Origin: Mycobacterium sp.
GTDB lineage: Bacteria; Actinomycetota; Actinomycetes; Mycobacteriales; Mycobacteriaceae
DNA: 64,000 nucleotides
Direction: 5' to 3'
Assembly (NCBI GenBank): GCA_003987775.1
Contig: RXJD01000037.1
Coordinates: 148,710-212,709, forward strand
Part shown: positions 7,689 to 15,046 of the stretch, in pieces
Layout: each line of letters begins with the position of its first letter
Numbering within the stretch: the first letter of the stretch is position 1
Position numbers and translations under genes: made by a program
Notes under the pieces: generated by a model
What the model saw: the letters and a program-made list of their open reading frames with translations, nothing else
The model's database searches: none
What the model was told of the DNA's origin: nothing

Positions 7689-7847
7689 ATGAAAGTACGC
7701 AAATCTGGCAGGGGGATTCATTCGGTGAAGGTTGTCGCCGCCGTGCTGGCCGCCGCTTTTGCTTTGACTGCAGCGGGTTGTACTGCGCAAACCGGCGCCA
7801 GCGTCGGTGGAACCATCGGCAATCCGCCTCCGACCGTCGCGCCGTAG
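7689..7847 (+). CDS. Tiny lipoprotein 1
   Basis: A 52-residue secreted lipoprotein precursor starting at ATG 7689 behind GGGGGA. A basic N-terminus (MKVRKSGRGIHSVK) leads into a hydrophobic helix and the lipobox TAAGC with Cys31. The mature part is only 22 residues, starting CTAQTG and ending in a Pro-rich NPPPTVAP. An in-frame GTG 13 codons in is an alternative start. It is the first of three similar genes in a row (others at 8093 and 8474). No function is recognised; a lipid-anchored peptide on the outer face of the membrane is the inference. Confidence 0.7.
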   Translation: MKVRKSGRGIHSVKVVAAVLAAAFALTAAGCTAQTGASVGGTIGNPPPTVAP

Positions 7848-7874
7848 GACACCTCCTGGGAAACGTCGGGGGAA

Positions 7875-7915
7875 CCCGCTGGGAACCGCTGTACTCGCAG
7901 TCGGTTCCCAGCGGG
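7875..7915 (+). terminator. Strong hairpin, probable terminator after lipoprotein 1
   Basis: CCCGCTGGGAACCG (7875-7888) pairs perfectly with its complement at 7902-7915, a 14-bp stem with a 13-base loop that can itself form three more pairs. It begins 28 bases after the stop codon. There is no U-tract, as is common for mycobacterial terminators. Confidence 0.65.
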
Positions 7916-8038
7916 CTCACGTACCAAATGAATGCATATCCCGGCGGAGCATAATTAGCACACCTGACTATTCGGGATATTCGTTACAAAACTTTTTGCG
8001 CATTTCCGAAAACCGGTTCCCCAGTCGTCGCGCGGGGT

Positions 8039-8044
8039 TAGCAT
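8039..8044 (+). promoter_or_regulatory. Putative -10 element before lipoprotein 2
   Basis: TAGCAT within GTTAGCATC, identical to the nonamer before lipoprotein 1, lies 54 bases ahead of the start codon. A GAAAAC occurs 28-29 bases before GTTAGC in both promoters. Confidence 0.35.
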
Positions 8045-8092
8045 CACAGGCGCCAAACGTTCCATGCAGCACGGCGGAGAAAGGCCAGACCC

Positions 8093-8230
8093 ATGCGCAC
8101 TCACCCGAAGACCGTTCAGGTTGTCGGAGCCCTGATCCTGGCGGCATTCGCACTCTTCGCCGTCGGCTGCAGCAAGCCGATGGATCCGGTAATCCAGCCC
8201 AACCAGGGCGAACTGTTCACCGGCCGGTAG
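8093..8230 (+). CDS. Tiny lipoprotein 2
   Basis: A 45-residue precursor starting at ATG 8093 behind GGAGAAAGG. The signal peptide runs MRTHPKTVQVVGALILAAFA and ends in the lipobox FAVGC with Cys26. The mature peptide is 20 residues: CSKPMDPV, then a polar GELFTGR end. Size, architecture and upstream element match its neighbours at 7689 and 8474, suggesting tandem duplication followed by divergence of the mature part. No known family is recognised. Confidence 0.7.
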   Translation: MRTHPKTVQVVGALILAAFALFAVGCSKPMDPVIQPNQGELFTGR

Positions 8231-8418
8231 CTGCCGGCACGCTCAGCTCACGCAACCGCCGACGCCGGCACAATCGCCGGCAACCAGAACGCCGCACCGG
8301 CGCGGCCCACGCCGCTTGCCCCGGCGCGGATTCCATCGCGGGATCCATTGAGTGACAACAGATCTCCTGTTATTCCAGGTATTCCCTTGGCGTCATGTTC
8401 GCACTAATGTGACGCAGG

Positions 8419-8424
8419 TAACAT
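8419..8424 (+). promoter_or_regulatory. Putative -10 element before lipoprotein 3
   Basis: TAACAT in GGTAACATCC sits 55 bases before the start codon, the same position as the TAGCAT before lipoprotein 2. Confidence 0.3.
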
Positions 8425-8473
8425 CCTTAACGGCGGTCGCTGCCGCCAGCCCACGTTCGGGAGGGGCAAAATT

Positions 8474-8617
8474 ATGAGCGCAAGTACCAGGGTGAAAGCC
8501 GCGATCGGCGCCGCCTTGTTCGCCGGATTCGCCGTGCTGTCGGTCGGCTGCAGCATGAAGACACCGGTTACCCCGGTTGCCCCGGCGCCGCCGCCCGTCG
8601 AGCAGGTTCCCCAGTAG
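8474..8617 (+). CDS. Tiny lipoprotein 3
   Basis: A 47-residue precursor starting at ATG 8474 behind GGAGGGG. It has a short basic start (MSASTRVK), a hydrophobic stretch, and the lipobox LSVGC with Cys26. The mature 22 residues (CSMKTPVTP, then a run of Pro/Ala/Val ending VEQVPQ) are Pro-rich like lipoprotein 1. It is convergent with the MEDS/ATPase gene, and a 6-bp hairpin (CCCGGC 8618-8623 with GCCGGG 8639-8644) lies between the two stops. Function unknown. Confidence 0.7.
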   Translation: MSASTRVKAAIGAALFAGFAVLSVGCSMKTPVTPVAPAPPPVEQVPQ

Positions 8618-8644
8618 CCCGGCTGCGCTGACGCGGGTGCCGGG

Positions 8645-9622
8645 TCAGCAATCCCGGGACGCGTCCAACCTCAGGTACGCCTGAATGGTGGTGCCGCTGG
8701 CCGTGGTGTGAGTGCGCACCAGATCCGCCATCGCGTTGACCAGAAACAAACCGCGACTGGCGGTGCCGCTGGCACTCGGGCGCTTGAGCCCCACGAAGGG
8801 GTCGTCGAGTCGCCCACCGTCGCGGGCCTCGCAGATCAGGTGCTCCTTGTCCCGCCAGAAGGCCAGCCGACAGGAGCCCCCGGCGTACTGAAGGCTGTTC
8901 GTGGCCAGTTCCGTGGCGATCATCTGCAGGTCGTCCAGACCGTCCTTGGACAGCCCGACCCAGCCGGCGTAGTCGGCGGCGAACGACCGCGCCGGCCGCA
9001 GGTCGGCGCTGCGCCGAACCGTGTAGGTCACCGCTCCCGGGTGAGCGGGCAGCGGCTTGTTGCAGCGCGCCAGCACCTCATCCGGCGCGTAGTCGTCGCT
9101 GGGATACGCCGATTCCCCGTGCCAAAGCAGAGGATGGGTGCTGCGGGCGTCTGCCAGCACATCGTCGGGCAGGTGCGTGGCGTCGAACAGACACAACCCC
9201 GTCAGGTTCCGGGTCTTCAGCGCCCCGTTGATGAATGCTTCGTGCTCCATACAGGCCAGACACTCGTCTGCGGTGCGGCCACGCCACACGAGTTGACTCA
9301 CGATGCGGACGGTGCGGTCGGCGTGCTTCTCGGCGAACGCCGTTTCCATCGCCAGGAACCGACTCGGGTTTCGCGCCGCCTCGGCGATGTCCACCAGACG
9401 CAACTCGCCGTCAGAGCCGGCGCGCGCCGCATGCAGTTCGGGACCCAGCATCGCCAGCCTGTCACCGGGGACGGCGACCAGCACCGGCTCGTCTACCGCG
9501 AAGCCGTCGGCGGCAAACCGCATCACAAAGTCCAGACATTCCCGCTCGGATTGATAGAACAGCGCGGAATGCACGAAGCCACTCGTCGCATCCGGGGGCC
9601 TGATCGCCGTGCTCGTGGTCAT
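8645..9622 (-). CDS. MEDS-domain sensor fused to RsbW-type ATPase
   Basis: A 325-residue cytoplasmic signalling protein. ATG 9622 has GGGAG upstream and is preferred over a longer open frame. Residues ~15-175 look like a MEDS (DcmR-type sensory) domain: FVHSALFYQSERECLDFVMRF, then a decayed P-loop-like region and LFDATHLPDD. Residues ~200-320 are a GHKL ATPase of the anti-sigma kinase type: N-box ELATNSLQYAGG, G1-box EARDGGRLDDP and G2-like GTASRGLFLVNAMAD. It probably senses a small molecule and phosphorylates or binds an anti-sigma antagonist. No sigma factor or antagonist gene is adjacent, so the partner is elsewhere. Confidence 0.8.
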   Translation of the reverse strand: MTTSTAIRPPDATSGFVHSALFYQSERECLDFVMRFAADGFAVDEPVLVAVPGDRLAMLGPELHAARAGSDGELRLVDIAEAARNPSRFLAMETAFAEKHADRTVRIVSQLVWRGRTADECLACMEHEAFINGALKTRNLTGLCLFDATHLPDDVLADARSTHPLLWHGESAYPSDDYAPDEVLARCNKPLPAHPGAVTYTVRRSADLRPARSFAADYAGWVGLSKDGLDDLQMIATELATNSLQYAGGSCRLAFWRDKEHLICEARDGGRLDDPFVGLKRPSASGTASRGLFLVNAMADLVRTHTTASGTTIQAYLRLDASRDC

Positions 9623-9735
9623 AAAACTCCCACCCAACCTCAGCCGGCACGCCGCTGTACCGCCTGTCACTTGAGTATTGCTGTACCCCAGGCAAGGCTT
9701 TGCTAAGCAGGGCCGTGCCGCTGCGCGTGTCGCGG

Positions 9736-11190
9736 CTAGAGCCACCACGACGCCGCGGCGTCCAGGTGCCGGCGGATCCGGTATCGCGCCAAGCTGTCGT
9801 CACCGGACTCGATCGCGTCCAGTATGCGCAGGTGTGCCGTTTCGACGGCAACCACGTCGGTCGACGTCAACTGTGCCTGTCCGGTCGTGGACCAATGCCG
9901 GCGGAACAGCTCAACGATGATTCGCAGGAATAGGTCGAGCAGCGCGTTGCCGGCAAGGCGCGCCAGGCCGACGTGAAAGCGGAACTCTTCGATCGCCGCG
10001 TTGCGCGCGTCGTCGCTGCCTTCGCCCGCCACGCTCGACCAGCCCTGCGGGTCCAGGAAGTCCGCCACCTCCGGTTCGGCGCGACGCTGCACGACCTTGG
10101 CCACATTGTCGATCTCGATGGCATCGCGCACGCAGCGCAGGTCCTCCCGCGTGGGCTTGCGGTACTGGAGGTAGAGCGCGATGGTGTCGATGCTGGCCTG
10201 CGCCCGCGGCTTCGCGACGACCAGCCCTCCGCCGGGGCCCCGGCGCATGTGTGCCACTTCGTGATATTCCAGGAGTCGCACCGCTTCCCGCAGTGCCGCC
10301 CGGCTCACCCGGTAGCGCTCCAAAAGCGCCGACTCGGTGCCGAACACCGAACCAACCTGCCAGCCGCTGACGGCGATGTCGTCGGCGATGCCGGCAGCCA
10401 GGACTTCGGCGAGCTTGCCACGCGGCGCCTCGGTGGCCAGGCGCTTGCCGAGCGACCCGGGCCGGGCTCGACGTGCCGGGTCGCGGTGTTCGGCCAGCCA
10501 GGCGGTGACGCGTTCCACGTGCCGCTCGCTGAGCGTCTTGGCCCGGGCCGAATCACCGGCGGTGACGGCGTTGACGATGTCGGCGTGGGCACCGCGCATC
10601 CGGTGGGCGGCATCGGCGGCCTCGGCCGCCGAACCGGTCCGCGAGGCGCGGGCATAGCGTTTGGTCAGCCTCATCAGGACATCGATGAAGAGTTGCAGGA
10701 CTGGGTTTTTCGACTGCTCAGCGAGCGCGATGTGGAACTCGTCGCTAGGCGCCGGCAGTCCGGGGCGCCACTGCTCCTCGGCGCTCAGCACCGATCGCAG
10801 CCGCCCTATCCCGGCTTCGTCGATGCGTTCGGCCGCCAGCGCGGCGGCCAGCGGCTCGAGCACCAGCCGCGCGTTGAGCAGATCAGCCAGCGTGGTGCCG
10901 AGATATTCGAGGTAGATCACGACGGCGCGGGTCGCCGGGCCGGCGTCCGGCTCGCAGATGATCAGCCCGCCGTTCGGCCCGCGCCGCATGCGCGCCACCT
11001 GGTGGTGTTCGACCAGACGGACTGCTTCGCGCAACACCGAGCGGCTCGCGCCATACCGTTGTTGCAGAGCCGCCTCCGAGCCGAGCGACTCCCCGACCGC
11101 CCAGCCGCGGCGGACGATGTCTTCTTCGATGCGACGGGCGATCTTCGCGGCTCGCTTATCCGGCCGGATTTGGTCCGGTTCGACGGTCAC
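9736..11190 (-). CDS. Tandem GntR/FadR-type regulator (two fused repressors)
   Basis: A 484-residue regulator starting at GTG 11190, containing two complete GntR-FCD modules. Module 1 (~1-235) has a winged helix with SEAALQQRYGASRSVLREAVRLVEHH and MRRGPNGGL. Module 2 (~245-484) repeats it as TESALLERYRVSRAALREAVRLLEYH and MRRGPGGGL. Each helix-turn-helix is followed by an all-helical FCD ligand domain (ARLVLEPLAAALAAE; VRDAIEIDNVAKVVQ). It matches Rv3060c, which is similarly long. Its start lies 7 bases after the thiolase-like gene stops, so they form one operon. It is the likely regulator of the surrounding fatty-acid genes, with acyl-CoA as a plausible effector. Confidence 0.9.
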   Translation of the reverse strand: MTVEPDQIRPDKRAAKIARRIEEDIVRRGWAVGESLGSEAALQQRYGASRSVLREAVRLVEHHQVARMRRGPNGGLIICEPDAGPATRAVVIYLEYLGTTLADLLNARLVLEPLAAALAAERIDEAGIGRLRSVLSAEEQWRPGLPAPSDEFHIALAEQSKNPVLQLFIDVLMRLTKRYARASRTGSAAEAADAAHRMRGAHADIVNAVTAGDSARAKTLSERHVERVTAWLAEHRDPARRARPGSLGKRLATEAPRGKLAEVLAAGIADDIAVSGWQVGSVFGTESALLERYRVSRAALREAVRLLEYHEVAHMRRGPGGGLVVAKPRAQASIDTIALYLQYRKPTREDLRCVRDAIEIDNVAKVVQRRAEPEVADFLDPQGWSSVAGEGSDDARNAAIEEFRFHVGLARLAGNALLDLFLRIIVELFRRHWSTTGQAQLTSTDVVAVETAHLRILDAIESGDDSLARYRIRRHLDAAASWWL

Positions 11191-11197
11191 TGCCGGC

Positions 11198-12382
11198 TCA
11201 ACACGTGAGCAGCATGCAGCCCGCGACCGGACCACCGCCCACGGACACCACGCCGACCTCGGGGCGCCGCTGCACCTGCCGCTCCCCCGCCTCGCCGCGC
11301 AGCTGCAGGCATCCCTCGTGCAACGCCCAGTAGCCGTGCATGCGGCCGGCCGAGAGCTGGCCGCCATAGGTGTTCAGCGGCAGCCGGCCGTCCCTGGCGA
11401 TACGGGCGCCGCCTTCGACGAACGGCCCCGCCTCGCCGTCGCCGCACACACCGAGAGCTTCCAGCCACGAGAGGGTGAGGAAAGTGAAGCCGTCGTACAA
11501 CTGGGCGACGTCGAGGTCCGCCGGCGTCAATTCCGTCCGCGACCACATCTGCGCGGTCGCGTCCGACATCGCCATCTTCGGGTAATCCGGCCGGTGAAAC
11601 CATCCGCCGGCGCCGTCGGAACCGCCGATGGCCTCGACGTTCACGGCGCGGTGCGGGCAGTCGCCGGCGTACTCGGCGTGCGAAACCACCACCGCGATCG
11701 AGCCGTCAATGGGCACATCGCAATCCAGCAACCCGAACGGCGTCGATACCGGGCGGGCGCCCAGGTAATCGGCCATCGTCATCGGATCGCGGTAGACCGC
11801 AAGGGGATTCAGTGCCGCGTTGCGGCGGCCATTAAGGGCGATCCAGCCCAGTTGCTCCTTGGTCGTTCCGTAGAGATCCATGTGCCGCCGGCAGTTCAGC
11901 GCCAGCCAATTGGCTGCCGAATACGCGTGCGCGGCAACCAGATCGTTGATGTCGTCCATGGCGCCGACGGCCGGACGCTCACCTTCGGGTGCGTCGAACA
12001 TGCGAGCCAGTGGTGGAGCAGGGGCGTCCTTGTCCTGCAGGACGGTGCCGCCCAGCATCTGAATGGTGCGGTAGACCACGACATGGCGGGCCCGTCGCTC
12101 GGCAACCGCACGGCACGCCGACATCACCGGGCTCAGCAGACCGCCGGTGCCGAACCCACTTCCGCAATCGGCGGCGTCGATCCCCAGTTCGGCGTTGACC
12201 TCGGCGGCCGGGGTGTCGCCCAGTGTCGCGATGCCGTCGATGTCGGCCGCGCGCAGTCCGGCGTCCTCGATGGCGGTCCGCACCGCCTCCATCGTCAGAT
12301 CCCGCCCCGGAATACCGGTGCGACGGCCGATGCGCGAGATACCGATGCCGGAGACGATCGCGTCTTTTTCGAAGTACTTCAT
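11198..12382 (-). CDS. Thiolase-like / lipid-transfer protein
   Basis: A 394-residue member of the thiolase superfamily, SCP-x/Ltp2-like branch. ATG 12382 gives MKYFEKDAIVSGIGISRIGRR. Typical segments are GRDLTMEAVRTAIEDAGL, PADLDVAQLYDGFTFLTLSWLEALG and the C-terminal GPVAGCMLL. The active-site Cys of true degradative thiolases at the first position is not evident, as in Ltp-type aldolases that partner with a DUF35 OB-fold protein. Such a partner is divergently encoded at 12445. Together they may carry out a retro-aldol or thiolytic step on CoA esters of sterols or branched acids; this is inferred from family precedent. Confidence 0.82.
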   Translation of the reverse strand: MKYFEKDAIVSGIGISRIGRRTGIPGRDLTMEAVRTAIEDAGLRAADIDGIATLGDTPAAEVNAELGIDAADCGSGFGTGGLLSPVMSACRAVAERRARHVVVYRTIQMLGGTVLQDKDAPAPPLARMFDAPEGERPAVGAMDDINDLVAAHAYSAANWLALNCRRHMDLYGTTKEQLGWIALNGRRNAALNPLAVYRDPMTMADYLGARPVSTPFGLLDCDVPIDGSIAVVVSHAEYAGDCPHRAVNVEAIGGSDGAGGWFHRPDYPKMAMSDATAQMWSRTELTPADLDVAQLYDGFTFLTLSWLEALGVCGDGEAGPFVEGGARIARDGRLPLNTYGGQLSAGRMHGYWALHEGCLQLRGEAGERQVQRRPEVGVVSVGGGPVAGCMLLTC

Positions 12383-12426
12383 CTGCACCGTCCGTAGGCC
12401 AAACACTCGACGTACCAGTGAGAATT

Positions 12427-12435
12427 GAGTGTACT
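12427..12435. promoter_or_regulatory. GAGTGTACT site, copy 1
   Basis: The nonamer GAGTGTACT lies in the 62-bp divergent gap between the thiolase-like and OB-fold genes and recurs exactly at 15004, ahead of fadE22. In both copies it is 35-45 bases before the minus-strand start codon. It is a candidate operator for the nearby GntR regulator. Confidence 0.45.
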
Positions 12436-12444
12436 GTATTCCTC

Positions 12445-12783
12445 GTGTCGACCTCTTCGTTGCTTGTCGAGCACTGCGACAGCTGCGCGCACTGGGTGCA
12501 TCCCGCGGCCGGCGAATGCCGCGACTGCGGCGGGCCGCTGACAGCCAAGCCGGTGTCCGGCCGTGGAACGGTGTTCACCTACACCGTCAACCATCACCCC
12601 TACAACCCAGAGATCCCGACACCGTACGTGATCGCGCTGATCGAACTGGCCGAACAGAGCGGCCTGCGCGTCGCGGCCAATATCGTTGACTGCGAACCGG
12701 ATTCGGTGACGTGCGGGATGCCCGTTGTGCTGCGGCCGGAGCGGGGCTCGGGCGGCGCCCCCCAGTTCGCTCCGGCGCCCTGA
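12445..12783 (+). CDS. Zn-ribbon/OB-fold protein (DUF35), thiolase partner
   Basis: A 112-residue protein starting at GTG 12445; the frame is open further upstream but overlaps the thiolase gene. An N-terminal rubredoxin-like zinc ribbon, CDSC...CRDC (residues ~11-29), is followed by an OB fold (GRGTVFTYTVNHHPYNPEIPTPYVIALIEL, then GMPVVLR). This is the architecture of DUF35 proteins that bind acyl-CoA beside Ltp-type thiolases or MaoC hydratases. Divergence from the thiolase-like gene with a common regulatory gap supports a complex of the two. It is convergent with fadE22. Confidence 0.85.
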   Translation: MSTSSLLVEHCDSCAHWVHPAAGECRDCGGPLTAKPVSGRGTVFTYTVNHHPYNPEIPTPYVIALIELAEQSGLRVAANIVDCEPDSVTCGMPVVLRPERGSGGAPQFAPAP

Positions 12784-12802
12784 GTGCCCGGGCCGCAGCC
12801 GA

Positions 12803-14968
12803 TCAGTTGATCAGCGGGTCGCGCGGCATACCGAGAATCCGCTCGGCGATCTGATTGCGGGTCACCTCCGAGGTGCCACCCGCGATCGCCATCCCGCGCG
12901 CGCCCATCACCATGCGGCCGGCCAGCGCGGCCGGCCCGTCCAGCAGCGCGGTCTCCGGTCCGGCGAGTGCCGTCGAGATCGCGGCACCCTCGATCATGTG
13001 GTCGGCCAGCTTCAGCTTGGTGACATTGCCTTCCGGCCCCGGGCCCGCACCCTCGACGCTGCGGGCGGCACGGCGCAGGTTCAGCAGCCGCAGCGCATTC
13101 TCCTCCGCGAGATAGGTCCCCACCCGAATCACCGCGCCCGCCAAGTGATCTGAACGCCGTTGCGCCTGCTTCACCAGTTCGCCGGCCAATCCCTCGTAAA
13201 ACGAGCCACTGCCGCCGATGCTGACCCGCTCATTGCCGAGCGTGGCCCGCGCCACCGTCCACCCGGAGTTGGGCGCCCCGACCACGTCCTCGTCGGGCAC
13301 GAACAGGTCGTTGAAGAACACCTCGTTGAACTCGGCGCCGCCGGTGATCTGCCGCAGCGGACGCACTTCGACCTCCGGGGCCTTCATGTCCACGATGACG
13401 GTGGTGATGCCGGCGTGCTTGGGCGCCTCCGGGTCGGTGCGCACGGTGGCCAGACCGCGCGCGCAGTACTGCGCCCCGCTGGTCCACACCTTCTGCCCGT
13501 TGATCTTCCATCCGCCCTCGACCCGGGTGGCGCGGGTCTTGACCGACGCCGCGTCCGAGCCGGCCTCCGGCTCGGAGAACAGCTGGCACCAGATCTCGTC
13601 TTTGCGCAGCGCCTTCTCTACGAATCTTTCGATCTGCCAATCGGTTCCGTGCTGGATCAAGGTGAGGATGACCCAGCCGGTGATTCCGTAGTCGGGCCGC
13701 TTGATACCGGCTGCGCGGAACTCCTCTTCGATGACGAGCTGCTCCACGGCGTCGGCGGCACGGCCCCACGGCTTGGGCCAGTGCGGCATCACGTAGCCGG
13801 TCTCGATCAATTTGTCACGCTGCGCCGTCTTCTCCAGGGCGGCGATTTCGGCGGCGTCGGCGCGGATCTGGGTGCGCAGCTCCTCGGCCTCCGGCGGCAG
13901 GTCCAGACTGTTCTCCCGCACCGTGCCGGCCGCGGTGAGGTCGAAGACGTCGCGGGCCGGGGCGTCCCCGCCGAGCAGCGCCGACGTCACCAGGGCGCGC
14001 CGCAGGTGCAGGTGTGCGTCGTGCTCCCAGGTGAACCCGATGCCGCCGTGCACCTGGATGTTGAGCTCGGCATTTCGCGCGTAGGCCGGGAACGCCAGCG
14101 TGGCGGCCACGGCCGACACCAGCCGGAACTGTTCCTCATCCTCCGAGGCGGCCCGGGCAGCGTCCCACACGGCGGCCAGCGCGGATTCGGCAGCCACCAG
14201 CATGTTCGCGCAATGATGCTTCACCGCTTGGAAAGTCGCGATGGTGCGACCGAACTGCTTGCGCACCTTGGCATATTCCACCGCCGACTCGACACAGTCG
14301 GTCGCACCGCCGACCGCTTCGGCGGCCAGCAGCGTCCGCGCCCGGGCCAGTGCCGACGCCGCCGCACCGGGCAGGATGTCGTCGTCGGTCACTGTCACGT
14401 TCTCCAGGCGAACGCGTCCGGAGCGCCGTGTCGGATCGAGGTTCTCCGGCACCTCCACGGAGATGCCGGACCTGCCGCGGTCCAGCACCAGCACATCCTC
14501 ACCCGCCGCGAGCAACAGCACATCGGCCAGTCCGGCACCGAGCACCACCCCGGCATCGCCGTTGGCGGCACCGTCGGAAACCCGCACGCCGCCAACCAGT
14601 CCCACGCCTGCGGTGACGGTTCCGTCGATCAGACCCGGCAACAGCCGCGCCTGCTGGTCGGCGGTGCCGTCCCGGGCGATCACCGCCGAGGCGATCACCG
14701 TCGGTACGAACGGACCTGGCGCCACCGCACGGCCGAGCTCTTCGATCACCACCACCAATTCGGGCAGCCCGTAACCGGATCCGCCGTGCTCTTCGCCGAT
14801 GTGCAGGCCGAGCCAGCCCAATTCGACGATGCCCTGCCAGAACGCGGGCCGCGCCTCCTCCGGCGCGTCCAGCAGCGACCGCGCCGCCGCGCGAGCCTTC
14901 TGCGAGGTCAAGAACCCGCGCGCCACCTCGGCGAGTTCGCGATGGTCGTCGGTCAGTGCGATACCCAT
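12803..14968 (-). CDS. fadE22: Acyl-CoA dehydrogenase, double-domain FadE22 type
   Basis: A 721-residue flavoenzyme made of two acyl-CoA dehydrogenase modules. Residues ~1-345 are the first (MGIALTDDHRELAEVARGFL, ELGWLGLHIGEEHGGSGYGLPELVVVIEELGRAV, VHGGIGFTWEHDAHLHLRRA). Residues ~370-721 are the second (WCQLFSEPEAGSDAASVKTRA, KINGQKVWTSGAQYC, AIAGGTSEVTRNQIAERILGMPRD). The length equals M. tuberculosis FadE22 (Rv3061c) as I recall it. It introduces the alpha,beta double bond in an unusual acyl-CoA; the natural substrate is not evident. ATG 14968 follows a GGAGG-like GAGGAGGG. The GAGTGTACT site upstream ties it to the thiolase/GntR operon. Confidence 0.93.
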   Translation of the reverse strand: MGIALTDDHRELAEVARGFLTSQKARAAARSLLDAPEEARPAFWQGIVELGWLGLHIGEEHGGSGYGLPELVVVIEELGRAVAPGPFVPTVIASAVIARDGTADQQARLLPGLIDGTVTAGVGLVGGVRVSDGAANGDAGVVLGAGLADVLLLAAGEDVLVLDRGRSGISVEVPENLDPTRRSGRVRLENVTVTDDDILPGAAASALARARTLLAAEAVGGATDCVESAVEYAKVRKQFGRTIATFQAVKHHCANMLVAAESALAAVWDAARAASEDEEQFRLVSAVAATLAFPAYARNAELNIQVHGGIGFTWEHDAHLHLRRALVTSALLGGDAPARDVFDLTAAGTVRENSLDLPPEAEELRTQIRADAAEIAALEKTAQRDKLIETGYVMPHWPKPWGRAADAVEQLVIEEEFRAAGIKRPDYGITGWVILTLIQHGTDWQIERFVEKALRKDEIWCQLFSEPEAGSDAASVKTRATRVEGGWKINGQKVWTSGAQYCARGLATVRTDPEAPKHAGITTVIVDMKAPEVEVRPLRQITGGAEFNEVFFNDLFVPDEDVVGAPNSGWTVARATLGNERVSIGGSGSFYEGLAGELVKQAQRRSDHLAGAVIRVGTYLAEENALRLLNLRRAARSVEGAGPGPEGNVTKLKLADHMIEGAAISTALAGPETALLDGPAALAGRMVMGARGMAIAGGTSEVTRNQIAERILGMPRDPLIN

Positions 14969-15003
14969 GCGGGCCCTCCTCGCGGCGCTGCTGATTCCGT
15001 AAA

Positions 15004-15012
15004 GAGTGTACT
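15004..15012. promoter_or_regulatory. GAGTGTACT site, copy 2
   Basis: Exact second copy of the nonamer at 12427, 36 bases before the fadE22 start. It lies in GAGTGTACTCAAT, of which GAGTGTACTC is a near-palindrome. Confidence 0.45.
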
Positions 15013-15046
15013 CAATGCGCCGTGAGGGCCGGCCCCGGCCGGGGTG

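Noticed and set aside
9973-11208. 411-codon open frame on the plus strand
   Set aside because: Antisense to the double GntR regulator and without recognisable domains.
13160-15025. 621-codon open frame on the plus strand
   Set aside because: It lies wholly antisense to fadE22. The long frame is a by-product of GC-rich third positions, has no ribosome site and resembles no family.
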